Origin: Monoplex corrugatus
Taxonomy: Eukaryota > Mollusca > Gastropoda > Littorinimorpha > Ranellidae
Assembly (NCBI GenBank): GCA_030674185.1
Contig: CM060312.1
Span: 28,454,835 to 28,518,834, forward strand
Direction: 5' to 3'
DNA: 64,000 nt
Part shown: positions 24,173 through 35,526 of the stretch, piece after piece
Numbering within the stretch: position 1 is the first letter of the stretch
How the letters are laid out: every line of letters begins with the position of its first letter
Made by a program: the position numbers and the translations under genes
The notes under the pieces: generated by a model
What the model saw: only the letters and a program-made list of their open reading frames with translations
Told to the model about the DNA's origin: nothing
Database searches by the model: none

Positions 24173-24402
24173 ATTATTTCTACTAACAGTCCGGACCCAG
24201 AGCTGCGATTCCTGTGTCAAGATGACCTGTGGCCCAGCATCACGGGCAGTCCCATGCCATCTACACAGACAGAAGACGGTAGCGCTGGATGTTCTGCTCC
24301 TCCTGTTCAAGCGCCTGGCTTGATGGACTGGTGGCACATCAGTGTGTGTGCTGATCTCACCGAGCGTTTGTCTCTGCACTGTATGCGGACCATAGTGGGC
24401 AG
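24173..24402 (+). CDS. Nuclease/P-loop NTPase gene, inter-domain exon
   Basis: Acceptor GTTCCTCTCCAG with a good pyrimidine tract before 24173; donor GGCAG|GTAAGC after 24402; phase 0 in, 2 out. Encodes residues 228-303, starting IISTNSPDPELRFLCQDDL, a low-complexity Ser/Thr/Pro stretch, then DWWHISVCADLTERLSLHCM and a conserved-looking IVGR at the end. No domain recognised. The phase-2 end (ag|g, Arg) fits exactly the acceptor of the large last exon, 11.1 kb downstream. Confidence 0.75.
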
Positions 24403-24650
24403 GTAAGCTCTTAAAGATGGGTTTGGATAATCTGCTGAGTGTTCAGTTATATGACAAATAACGCTTTCCAAGCTGGCTTGCTCTTTTGACAGAGTTGTAA
24501 TCTCATGATCTTCAGTGTGTTGAGTACAATCCCACACTGCTAACATAGTTGGCTTGTTCACTGCCTATCTTAATGCTCCAGTCATTTTAGTGGTGTCAGT
24601 GTTTTGTGGCTGTTGTTTCCCTTTTCATTTCGACTTCTTGCCAGAGCATA
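24403..24650 (+). mobile_element. SINE family A fragment
   Basis: Contains TGAGTACAATCCCACACTGC (diverged B box), then TAACATAGTTGGCTTGTTCA and CTATCTTAATGCTCCAGTCA, the same segment order as in the 14180-14475 copy. Confidence 0.6.
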
Positions 24651-25079
24651 AGGTATCGCGCATGTTCAAAGATAGGGTTGTTTTTTTTCAAACCTCTTTT
24701 TAATGCATTTTAGCACGGGGCAAATACAATACAAAGGCAAATTACTTGACAGTCACAGCAACCCATAACTGTAGTTACGACGTAAAACTTGAAATTTCGC
24801 ACATCTGCAAAACAAACATAAAAAGCCACCACGTATTTATAACAGAAGGACATAACACATGCATAAAACATTCTGAACAGCCACAAAACGCGAAAAGATA
24901 AATAGACATGGATGGGCCATTTAGAAATAAGATATAATCGTAGTCTTTCTGATGTTCATTGATACTGTGTGCGTTACAAATAAACAGGAAATATTATCAA
25001 GTGATCACTGGTAATTAATGCCAAGCATGGCAGACATTTCATTTTAAGAGCTCGAATATTTCACGCCAATTTTATTGCT
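24651..25079. other. Intron, no gene recognised
   Basis: Nothing identifiable. Confidence 0.5.
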
Positions 25080-25575
<496 letters not shown>

Positions 25576-26750
25576 GCACATATAGGAAACCTATTCAAAC
25601 GTCTTCCCTGTCCAGTTTGACTCCCTGAAAGGACTTACACGATTATTGACCGTGGCGGGGTGTATGTTATGATGTAGACTGATGTGTGAGGGAGGGGGAT
25701 ATTACTACTACCTTATAGGAAAGTTTGATGATGTTCGTGATCCTAAACTTTCACCCCATCTTGCAATCAGTTCACGGATTACTCGTACTTACCAAACTGA
25801 GTGACAAAAAGATTTTGTGACTATGCCTGAAACCAACTGTTACATGTTCATTAGTACATGCAAACAAAAGACTAAAACATTCTGTGTCAGTCTGTGTCAT
25901 CAAAATAGTTTCCTTTTCTATTCAAAGGGAATGTTTTCTCTCCTCATGAAGCTTCTCACATTCGCGTATACATACACACTCATTTATAAGCACTTAATTC
26001 ATTTCATGTTTTGCTAATATGATTAACAAATTCAGTTATAATAGCGTTTCTGCATGCGGACTACTTTGAGTTATCAAAGCCTGAGAAATTATATAAAAGT
26101 GCTGACTGGATCACAGCAGTCTCATTTGCCTGAGTCTCGGGATAATTGGAACACAGTCACAATAACATGAGCCTACTCTCCGCTGGCCCAGGCTTTCACA
26201 TGATTTTATCAAATGTGACCCAAAAGGGTAAATGAATTGCTCTCAAGCAAACTGAGACGCAGCCTCATAGGTACCCCCGTGAGGATGGCAGGGGTTCTAT
26301 CAGTAAAAGTAGCATCCCCGAATCTGGAAATTTTGTTATAGAAATGTCCTCTTTCCTATCATTCTGTTTCTGCTTTGCTTTTTTGTTTCCTGTCATTTCC
26401 TCCTATCATTTTCTGCCGTACTGTCCATTCACCTGCATGTGTTCTGTACAGTCTTACAGAATTGCTCTTAGGATAGAGAATTGGGTATATGTTTAAGTGC
26501 ATGTTTTGTCTCTACGGAAATATGATGTGCAGATGCAATTTGGGATAATTAAGGTCCGTTTGTACATATGCTTAAGTGTCCTTAGTTGTGTTTGAAAATT
26601 CATGTTCAAATTCATTTTGTTAACCCCTCTGGTGATGAATTGGACTGAGTGGCCAACGCCAGGGCATATCCATAGATTACGTGCCCGAATGCATTGATAT
26701 GTGTATTTAATTTTATTGTCCAGGTTTTTCCCCAGTGAGTCACTATATAC
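25576..26750. other. Intron, no gene recognised
   Basis: Unique-looking, AT-rich. A weak SINE core match (GCTCTCAAGCAAACTGAG) occurs at about 26240. Confidence 0.5.
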
Positions 26751-26835
26751 GTTTGAGATGGTTATAGCCCTGATATGGCTCTGCGCAGTCGGCTGGGCTT
26801 TAAACAAAACCAAAAATAACAAAACTCTCAAAGAC
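26751..26835 (+). mobile_element. SINE tail fragment
   Basis: ATGGCTCTGCGCAGTCGGCT followed by GGGCTTTAAACAAAACCAAA resembles the 3' tail of a tRNA-derived SINE with an A-rich end. Only this part is recognisable. Confidence 0.4.
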
Positions 26836-27509
26836 GTGGTGAGTGAAATTGAGATTTTAGTTGCAGCTTGTTCTTTGGGACTTTCCTTCCTTGGGTTTTC
26901 GAAACGTTTCACAGTAAAAATGGCCCTAAAAAGGCAGTTAGATTAAATGATTATGGTAATACTCTGCGGCCATGTTTCACTGAAAATCCTTTGAATTGGC
27001 ATTTTCCACACCATCACAACAATTTAACCCCATAGAGAACCCTCAACAATCCGTACATCATTTGGTAGCTTATGACTTAAACATCCAAGTGCTGCACACA
27101 ATAATTCAAAACAACCCAGTCAGAATTCATAGGAGAGACTTCATGGTGGTCGGTAAGGAAACTGACCGTGAATGTTTGCAAGCTTTCTCCTCCTTTTTCT
27201 CAAAACAAGCATTACACACATGTGACATTTCAACCGGCCACAACTCCTACAATTTCTTTCCTAGAGATTTCATTTAGATATCACTGGAAAGAAACTTCTA
27301 TGCCCTTTTCAATGACTCAATAATTTGCTATGTCGCAAAAATAACTTACGTCTCCCTTTGAGAAAGGTCGCGAATATCTTACAGGTTGATCATACGTGGT
27401 GTGCTTTTGTTCCTGGTTTTGTGTTGATTTTTGTGTCCTATCGCTTCTCTTTTTCCCCGTTTCTCCTCATCCCTTGTTCTCTTGCAGCCATTATCCTGGG
27501 ATATAGGTA
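26836..27509. other. Intron, no gene recognised
   Basis: No exon or repeat supported. Confidence 0.5.
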
Positions 27510-27600
27510 CCACATCTGAGCTGGATAGCTGGCTCTTTTGAAAGACTCAATATTTGATGTCTCGAGTTCAGCCTTACCTTGCATCATAACACTGGCCTGT
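27510..27600 (+). mobile_element. SINE family A, 5' part before the 27-bp array
   Basis: Contains the tRNA-like GAGCTGGATAGCTGGCTCTT and the B-box-like CTCGAGTTCAGCCTTACC. The sequence then enters the 27-bp minisatellite; the rest of the SINE resumes at about 30535. Confidence 0.65.
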
Positions 27601-30535
27601 TTCCTGTCCATCGTAACATCGCCTGTTCCCTGCATCATAACACTAGTCTGTTCCTGTTTATCATAACACTGGTCTGTTCCCTGTCCATCATAACATTGGT
27701 CTGTTCCCTGTCTATCATAATACTGTCAATTCCCTGTCCATCATAACAGTGGCTTGTTCCCTGCATCATAACACTGGTCTGTTCCCTGTCCAACGTAACA
27801 CTGGTCTGTTCCTTGTCCATCATAACACTGGTCTGTTCCCTATCATAACACTGGTCTGTTCCCTGTCTATCATAACACTGGTCTGTTCCCTGTCCATCAT
27901 AATACTGGTCTGTTCCCTGTCTATCATAATACTGGTCTGTTCCCTGTCCATGATAACACTAGTCTGTTCCCTGTCTATCATAACACTGGTCTGTTCCCTG
28001 TCCATCATAATACTGGTCTGTTCCCTGTCTATCATAATACTGGTCTGTTCCCTGTCCATGATAACACTAGTCTGTTCCCTGTCCATCATAACACTGGCCT
28101 GTTCCCTGTCCATTTTAACACTGGTCTGTTCCCTGTCCATGATAACACTAGTCTGTTCCCTGTCCATTTTAACACTGGTCTGTTCCCTGTCCATGATAAC
28201 ACTAGTCTGTTCCCTGTCCATGATAACACTGGCCTGTTCCCTGTCCATGATAACACTGGCCTGTTCCTGTCCATCATAACACTGGCTGTTCCCTGTCCAT
28301 GATAAAACTAGTCTGTTCCCTGTCCATCATAACACTGGTCTGTTCCCTGTCCATGATAACACTAGTCTGTTCCCTGTCCATCATAACACTGGCCTGTTCC
28401 CTGTCCATGATAACACTGGCCTGTTCCCTGTCCATCATAACACTGGCCTGTTCCCTGTCCATGATAACACTAGTCTGTTCCCTGTCCATCATAACACTGG
28501 CCTGTTCCCTGTCCATGATAAAACTAGTCTGTTCCCTGTCCATCATAACACTGGCCTGTTCCCTGTCCATCATAACACTGGCCTGTTCCCTGTCCATCAT
28601 AACACTGGCCTGTTCCCTGTCCATGATAAAACTAGTCTGTTCCCTGTCCATGATAAAACTAGTCTGTTCCCTGTCCATGATAAAACTAGTCTGTTCCCTG
28701 TCCATGATAAAACTAGTCTGTTCCCTGTCCATCATAACACTGGCCTGTTCCCTGTCCATGATAAAACTAGTCTGTTCCCTGTCCATCATAACACTGGCCT
28801 GTTCCCTGTCCATGACAAAACTAGTCTGTTCCCTGTCTATCATAACAGTAGCCTGTTCCCTGCGTCATAACAGTGGCCTGTTCCCTACGTCATAACAGTG
28901 GCCTGTTCCCTGTCCATCATAACACTGGCCTGTTCCCTGTCCGTCATAGCACTGGCCTGTTCCCTGTCCGTCATAGCACTGGCCTGTTCCCTGCGTCATA
29001 ACAGTGGCCTGTTCCCTGTCCATCATAACACTGGCCTGTTCCCTGTCCGTCATAGCACTGGCCTGTTCCCTACGTCATAACAGTGGCCTGTTCCCTGCCC
29101 ATCATAACACTGGCCTGTTCCCTGTCCATCATAACACTGGCCTATAACACTGGCCTGTTCCCTGCCCATCATAACACTGGCCTGTTTCCTGTCCATCGTA
29201 ACACTGGCCTGTTCCCTGTCCATCGTAACACTGGCCTGTTCCCTGCCCATAAACACTGACTGTTCCCTGCCATCATAACACTGGCCTGTTCCCTGTCCAT
29301 CGTAACACTGGCTGTTCACAGTATAACACTGGCCTGTTCCCTGCCCATCATAACACTGGCCTGTTTCCTGTCCATCGTAACACTGGCCTGTTCCCTGCAT
29401 TACAACACTGACTTGGTCACAGTCCATCATAACACTGGCCTGTTCCCTGTCCATCATAACACTGGCCTGTTCACTGTCCATTGTAACACTGGCCTGTTCC
29501 CTGTCCATCGTAACACTGGCCTGTTCCCTGTCCATCATAACACTGGCCTGTTTCCTGTCCATCGTAACACTGGCCTGTTCACGTATAACTGGCCTGTTCC
29601 CTGTCCATTTTAACACTGGTCTGTTCCCTGTCCATCATAACACTGGCCTGTTCCCTGTCCATCATAACACTGGCCTGTTCCCTGTCCATCATAACACTGG
29701 CCTGTTCACTGTCCATTGTAACACTGACCTGTTCCCTGTCCATCGTAACACTGGCCTGTTCCCTGTCCATCATAACACTAGCCTGTTTCCTGTCCATCGT
29801 AACACTGGCCTGTTCACAGTATAACTGGCCTGTTCCCTGTCCATTTTAACACTGGTCTGTTCCTGTCCATCATAACACTGCCCGTTCCCTGTCCATCATA
29901 ACACTGGCCTGTTCCCTGTCCATCATAACATTGGCCTGTTCCCTGTCCATCATAACACTGGCCTGTTCCTGTCCATCATAACACTGGCCTGTTCCCTGTC
30001 CATCATAACACTGGCCTGTTCCCTGTCCATCATAACACTGGCCTGTTCACTGTCCATTGTAACACTGACCTGTTCCCTGTCCATCGTAACACTGGCCTGT
30101 TCCCTGTCCATCATAACACTAGCCTGTTTCCTGTCCATCGTAACACTGGCCTGTTCACAGTATAACTGGCCTGTTCCCTGTCCATTTTAACACTGGTCTG
30201 TTCCTGTCCATCATAACACTGGCCCGTTCCCTGTCCATCATAACACTGGCCTGTTCCCTGTCCATCATAACATTGGCCTGTTCCCTGTCCATCATAACAC
30301 TGGCCTGTTCCCTGCCCATCATAACACTGGCCTGTTCCCTGCATCACAACACTGACTTGGTCACTGTCCATCATAACACTGGCCTGTTCACTGTCCATCA
30401 TAACACTGACCTGTTCACAGTATAACACTGGCCTGTTCCCTGTCCATCATAACACTGACCTGTTCACAGTATAACACTGGCCTGTTCCCTGTCCATCATA
30501 ACACTGACCTGTTCACAGTATGACTGGCCTGTTCA
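27585..30535. repeat. 27-bp minisatellite, about 108 copies
   Basis: Unit ATAACACTGGCCTGTTCCCT plus GTCCATC (27 bp), with variants TCTG for CCTG, CGTA for CATA, and truncated units. Because 27 is divisible by three, both strands are open over long stretches with a nine-residue period (MDREQASVM on the minus strand). A block ending TGTTCACAGTATAACTGGCC recurs at about 29820 and 30161 (341 bp apart), a higher-order duplication. The unit matches the CATAAAACCTGGCCTGTTTG segment inside SINE family A. Confidence 0.95.
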
Positions 30536-30850
30536 CTGTCTATCATAATGCTCCAATCATTTTGTTGGTATCGGCTTAGTCTTTTTGTTTCAATTTCTCA
30601 ATATGGAGTCTCCGTGCTTTGAATGAATTCCACATACACTAGAGTCATGAGATGGATAAAATCCAAAATGATCATGCCATGTTCTACCTCCCCCTCACCA
30701 TTTTAAGAGCTTGCCAGCGCATATGGTTTTGCATAGGCACAAGGAACCGTGCCAGATAATTATTGTCAGAATTGGTTGGCGCGCACGTTGAATTGACTGA
30801 CAGCAAATAAATCCCTCTCGAACAAACCCCAAACTCTTGTATCCTTTCTC
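30536..30850 (+). mobile_element. SINE family A, 3' part after the 27-bp array
   Basis: Continues exactly where the SINE before the array stopped: ATAATGCTCCAATCATTTTG, then GCATATGGTTTTGCATAGGC, the core, and AACAAACCCCAAACTC at the end. Confidence 0.7.
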
Positions 30851-30889
30851 TCTGGTGCCCGATTCCAGGCTGACGTGTATGGTGTTATG

Positions 30890-31216
30890 TTATTTTAATG
30901 TGTGTACTGTGAAGTGAATTAATGTGTTTGATGTGACTCTCTGTAGTGTGATGTGGACTGATGTGTGTGGTGTGGTGTGAATTGATGTGTGGTGTGATGT
31001 GGACTGTTTGTGGTGTAATGTGATCTGATATGTGTGATGTGATGTGAACTGATGTTTGTGTTATGATGTGTCCTGTGGTATGATGCGGACTGTTAATGGT
31101 GTGATGTGGACTGTAGTGTGATGTGGACTGATGTCTGTGGTATGATGTGGACTGTGGTATGATGTGGACTGTTTGTGGTGTGATGTGGACTGTCTGTGGT
31201 GTGATGTGAACTCTGT
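30890..31216. repeat. TGATGTGG-type tandem array, left part
   Basis: Degenerate units of about 20-25 bp such as GTGGTGTGATGTGGACTGAT. The array stops abruptly at GAACTCTGT (31208-31216) and resumes at the same nine bases at 35275-35283, on the far side of a LINE. Confidence 0.9.
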
Positions 31217-31273
31217 CATCGTCGGCCTCTTTACATCTCAGGAGATGATAGTCTGCACCGGGAGGCGTTGTGG

Positions 31274-32008
31274 TCATGACGTGCACTTTCTGCTGTGGCT
31301 GTGCAGGCCGATTCTTGAGTGGCAATCTCTGTCACATCTGCCACAGACAAACCGAGTCGCTATTGTCTGGTTTCTGGAACGTTGCTTGCGAAGAGCCCTT
31401 TTCTCATCTGCGCTTTCTGCTCTCCTCCTCTCCGCATTCACAACGCCTTGCTGAACGGATGTCCGCCACGCTGCCCTGTCTTCCGCCAGAGTCTCCCAAA
31501 AGCCTGGGTCAATCCCTGAGCTTCTAAGGTCCCTTTTGCATGCGTCTACAAAGCGTAGCTGTGGGCGTCCTGGAGTTCGCTTCCGGTTTGCCAGTTCGCC
31601 GTAGAGAACGTCTTTTGGTATGCGTCCATCCTCCATTCGACGCACATGGCCAAGCCAGCGTAGTCGACGTTGGCTTAGAAGGGCAAAGATGGTCTGTAGG
31701 CCCGCACGACGGAAGACCTCTGTGTTGGTCACCTTGTCTTGCCATTGGATGCCGAGGATGCGTCGCAAGCAGCGGAGATGGAAAATGTTGAGCCTCTTTT
31801 CTTGGCTGGCGTATGTGGTCCAGGCTTCACTTGAGTAGAGAAGTGTGCTCAACACACATGCTCTGTACACCTGCATTTTGGTGTTCGCAATGAGATTGCT
31901 GTTGGACCAGACCCGCTTGTTCAGTTTAGTCATAACAGATGAGGCCTTTGCAATTCTGGCGCCGATTTCAGCGTCCAGAGAGAGGCTGTCACTTATGGTG
32001 GACCCCAA
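31274..32008 (-). pseudogene. LINE family 1 ORF, C-terminal part
   Basis: 244 open codons beginning in the thumb and connection region (LGSTISDSLSLDAEI is in frame), then LYSSEAWTTYASQEKRLN, RRLRWLGHVRRMEDGRIPKD and GRPQLRFVDACKRDL, as in many APE-type LINE ORF2 proteins. The end reads FVCGRCDRDCHSRIGLHSH followed by SRKC, a CxxC...H...C zinc-knuckle-like motif. It is separated from the palm region by a two-base insertion near 32097-32099 and a GAA-to-TAA change at about 32066; the family copy at about 63396 keeps GAA. Confidence 0.85.
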
Positions 32009-32082
32009 GTACTGAACTTTGTGGACAGTATTAAGGTCGTAGTCTCCAATGTGTAGAGATGGTGGTTATTCACAGCCTTGGC

Positions 32083-32886
32083 CTAAGATCTCAGTTTTCC
32101 CTTTAAGCTGATTGTGAGACCAAACTCTCTGCAAGCGTGGGCGAAGCGATCAACGAGCCTCTGGAGATCTTGTTCACTGTGGGAAGCCAGCGCAGCATCA
32201 TCTGCGAAGAGAGCTTCTCTGATGGTCTTCTTTTCCACCTTAGTTTTGGAACGAAGCCTGGCAATGTTGAAGAGCTTTCCATCGGTCCTTGTATGAATAT
32301 ATACCCCTTCTTCAGATCTGCAGAAGGCATAGGTCAGCAATATCGAGAAGAAGATCCCGAACAGAGTTGGGGCCAAAACACATCCCTGTTTCACTCCGCT
32401 GCTGATTCTAAAAGGTTCCGATGTGGCACCATTATAGCACACAGTGCTATGCATATCCTCGTGAAAAGACTCGATGACAGCTGATAGTCTTGGGAGGCAG
32501 CCGATTTTCTTCAAAAGCTTGAAAAGACCACTCCGACTGACCAGGTCGAACGCTTTCGTGAGATCAATGAAGGCGAGGCAAAGGGGCATGTGCTGCTCGC
32601 GGCATTTTTCCTGTAGTTGCCGGACAGAGAAGATCATGTCGATGGTCGATCTTCCGGCCCTAAAGCCGCACTGGGACTCAGGGTAGATGCGAGCTGCCAG
32701 CCTCTGAAGACGGGTTAAGACGACTCTGGCGAATGCTTTCCCAACAATGCTGAGGAGAGAGATTCCGCGATAATTATTACAGTCACTGCGGTCGCCCTTG
32801 TTCTTATATAGAGTCACTATCCTGGCGTCTCTCATGTCTCTCGGAATGAAGCCTTCTTTCCAGCATAAGCACAAAAGTTCATGCAA
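32083..32886 (-). pseudogene. LINE family 1 ORF, reverse transcriptase palm
   Basis: 267 open codons with RT blocks in order: RDARIVTLYKNKGDRSDCNN and YRGISLLSIVGK, CGFRAGRSTIDM, AFIDLTKAFDLVSR (first Asp of the active site), SSGVKQGCVLAPTLF, and LFADDAALASHSEQDL with the F-A-D-D box in place of Y-x-D-D. Catalytic residues are intact. It ends early because of the indel near 32097. Confidence 0.85.
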
Positions 32887-34601
32887 CTCGTTGAGAAGAG
32901 CAGGCTTCCCGCACTTGATGACTCTGGAGGTATTCCGTCTTCACCAGGGGCTTTTCCCGTCGCCAAACCGTCAATCACCTTGCTTATTTCTTCAAGGCTT
33001 GGCTCAGCATCCAACTCCTCCATGACAGGCAAGTCCTCAATGGCATTCAGGGCAGCATCGGTGACAGAGTTCTGCGTGGAGTACAGCTCCAGGTTGTGCT
33101 CTACCCATCTCTCCATCAGCTTTGCTGTGTCTGTGATGCTCTCTCCTGCTTTGGATTTAAGGGGAGCTGACTTGGAGGCTGCTGGACCAGTCGCTTGTTT
33201 GATGCCAGCGTACATGCTGCCAGTGTTGCCTGAATCTGCAGACTGCTGAATACTTGCACTTAACTGTAGCCAATAGTCGTTGGCGCATCGCCGAGCAGTT
33301 TGTTGGGCCTTGCTGCGGGCAGCTCTGTAAGCGTCACGAGTAGTTTGGGTATTGTTATTTTTATACGCAAGTAAAGCCTTGCGTTTCGCTTCCACCACTG
33401 GTTCCATTTCCTGCCAGTTTGCCTCAAACCAGTCGGGATTCTTTCGTTCTTTTTTCCCAAATATACTCAGGGCGGACTGATATATTGTGTCCCTCACGTG
33501 ATTCCACTTTTCCTCAGCTTTTTGGATCTCTGAGCCACTCTTGAGCGCTTCATTCAGGGTTTCTACAAACTCCCCGGCCTTGGTCGGATCGGACGTGCGA
33601 CAGGCATTAATCCTTGGGTGACCTTTCTTCTTTGAGTGGTGCAGTCTTCTGGGTAGAAGCTTGACCTTGCTGCGTACCAGGGTGTGGTCTGTGTCGCAAT
33701 CAGCGCTGTGGAAACTCCTCGTGTTGAGGACGTTGTTAAGGTCTGACCTCCTTGTTAAGACGAGGTCGAGCTGATGCCAGTGGTGGGATCTGGGATGGCG
33801 CCATGACACTTTGTGCTTCTCCTTATTGTTGAAGAAGGTGTTGGTGATGGCCAGCTTGTGGTAAGAGCAAAGTTCCAGGAGTCTTTGACCATTCTCATTT
33901 TGCTTCCCAACACCATGATGTCCAATGCTGGTTGGCCAGGCCTCAAAATCAGCACCTACACGTGCGTTCAGGTCTCCCAATATGAAGAGACCTTCCTTGC
34001 TGGGAACTCCTCTGACAACAGCATCCAGAGCCTCATAGAACTGGTCCTTGACGTCGGGTGAGGAGCTTAATGTTGGGGCATAGGCACAGATGAAGTTGAC
34101 TGTGCCTGAACTGGTCGTCATTTTCAGAGTGAGCAGTCTCTCCGTACCTCCCGTGGGGAGCTCTACGGTTGCTAGGAGGGAGTTCTTTACAGCGAAGCCC
34201 ACACCATGAATACGTGGCTCCTCTGGGTTCTTCCCCTGCCAGTAGAACGTGTAGTTCTTCTCACGCAGTGACCCGTCCCCAGGTAGCCTTGTCTCCTGTA
34301 ATGCAGCGATGTCGACGTTGAGTCGCTGAAGCTCCCTGTCTATCACGGCCGTCTTCCGCATGTCGTCTAACAACTGTAGGTCACTGTCAAATCCAGGACA
34401 CATTGTCCTTACATTCCAGCTTGATATCAGAAGAGCTGGCATCTTCTTTTTCTTCTTTGTGTTGCCTGGTGCCTGGTATTTACAACCTGCCTGTCGAGTT
34501 TCCTCTAAGCTCCAAGCACCCATTGGAGCAAACAGGTTGTGGCGGGGTAACACCTTACTGACTGGGGGCTGCCTAGCTTGAGGCGGGCGGTAGCTACCCA
34601 A
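32832..34601 (-). pseudogene. LINE family 1 ORF, endonuclease and linker
   Basis: 589 open codons. After about 50 residues the APE-type endonuclease begins at LISSWNVRTM and shows ALQETRLPGDGS, ICAYAPTLSSS, FILGDLNARVGADF, HWHQLDLVLTR and ADCDTDHTLVRSK, so all expected catalytic motifs are present. A long linker follows, and the start of RT (GKAPGEDGIPPE). A one-base deletion near 32920 throws the frame off just before the RT palm. Without it the ORF would continue into 32886-32083. Confidence 0.85.
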
Positions 34602-35283
34602 TGGAATGCGAAGATTCCTCCCACCGTCGAGAGTAACCCCTGGCGCCCGGCTCTACGCCAAAAAAGCCTAGGCTTAAAACCGGTATCTGCTACTCTCCGT
34701 GTTGTGTCGATGCTGTGTTACCAGCGAAGCTGGAATGACCTCTCCAGGTGCAGGCCTGGGCAAGTGAATATGGAGGACGAGTTGTTGCCCATGCAGCAGA
34801 TCCCCCCTCTCCTCGCCACTAGTAGAATCCAGGGGAAAGACGGAGGCCTGTACGCCTGGTACCAGGGGCGACGCAGGAGTTGCCAGAACGAAGTTGTAGA
34901 CAACAGCAAACTGCCTTAGGGACTCCGACTCCGGATTTTTCCTCAGGGTTGACTCCCGAAGCCTTTCCTATGAGTGGGTATGGCCGTAAGGCAGCGGAGG
35001 TTCGAAATCAGAGTTTTCCTTCTCTTAGATGAGCTGTCTTCCCAGACTGATGAGCCCCATCTACCCAAAGCACTGGTTTTCAGGCGCCAGTAACCCGCCT
35101 TCACCCCTTCTCCTATCAGTAGTAGCAGTTCCGCCGGGCTTATATCTAAGCCACGAGAGCAGGTTAGGAGCTGGACTTAGTTGTCAGAGGCTATTGGAGA
35201 CGCGCGCCGTGAGGGGCATTTTATAGACAATGGGAGCTTGTCCCCATTGCCACCCCTCGGCTATGACAACCTTGGAACTCTGT

Positions 35284-35526
35284 GGTGCGATGTGAACTGA
35301 TGTGTGTAGTGTGATGTGGAATGTTTGTGTGTTGTGTGATATGGACTGATGTGAAGTAATGTGTGGTGTGATGTGGACTGTTGTTGTGTGATGTGAACTG
35401 ATCATGATGTGTGTTGTGTGATGTGGACTGTTTGTGGTGTGATGTGGACTGATATGTATGGCATGTTGTGGACTGTCTATGGTGTGATGTGAACTGATGT
35501 GTGTGGTGTGATGTGGATTGTGGCAG
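35284..35526. repeat. TGATGTGG-type tandem array, right part
   Basis: Continuation of the array at 30890-31216 after the LINE. It runs right up to, and in part across, the splice acceptor of the last exon; no pyrimidine tract precedes the acceptor. Confidence 0.9.

Larger units (their letters stand above)
31217..35274 (-). mobile_element. APE-type LINE (family 1), full-length-like, 4.06 kb
   Basis: Inserted on the minus strand inside the TGATGTGG array. GAACTCTGT at 31208-31216 and 35275-35283 forms a 9-bp target site duplication. It holds a 5' region (35274-34602), an apurinic endonuclease, a reverse transcriptase and a C-terminal zinc-knuckle-like segment, ending in a short GACGATGACA tail rather than poly(A). 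Layout and proteins resemble RTE-like or related clades; I cannot fix the clade without a tree. The ORF is broken by at least two frameshifts and one stop, so this copy is inactive, though otherwise well preserved. It lies in the last intron of the nuclease gene, opposite in strand. Confidence 0.9.

Noticed and set aside
26701..26946. 81-codon plus-strand open frame with a hydrophobic start
   Set aside because: It overlaps a SINE-tail-like segment, and I find no splice or family support.
27749..29616. Nine-residue repeat proteins on both strands
   Set aside because: The 27-bp unit is divisible by three and stop-poor, so both strands are open. No flanking coding sequence or splice sites; lies in an intron and inside a SINE.
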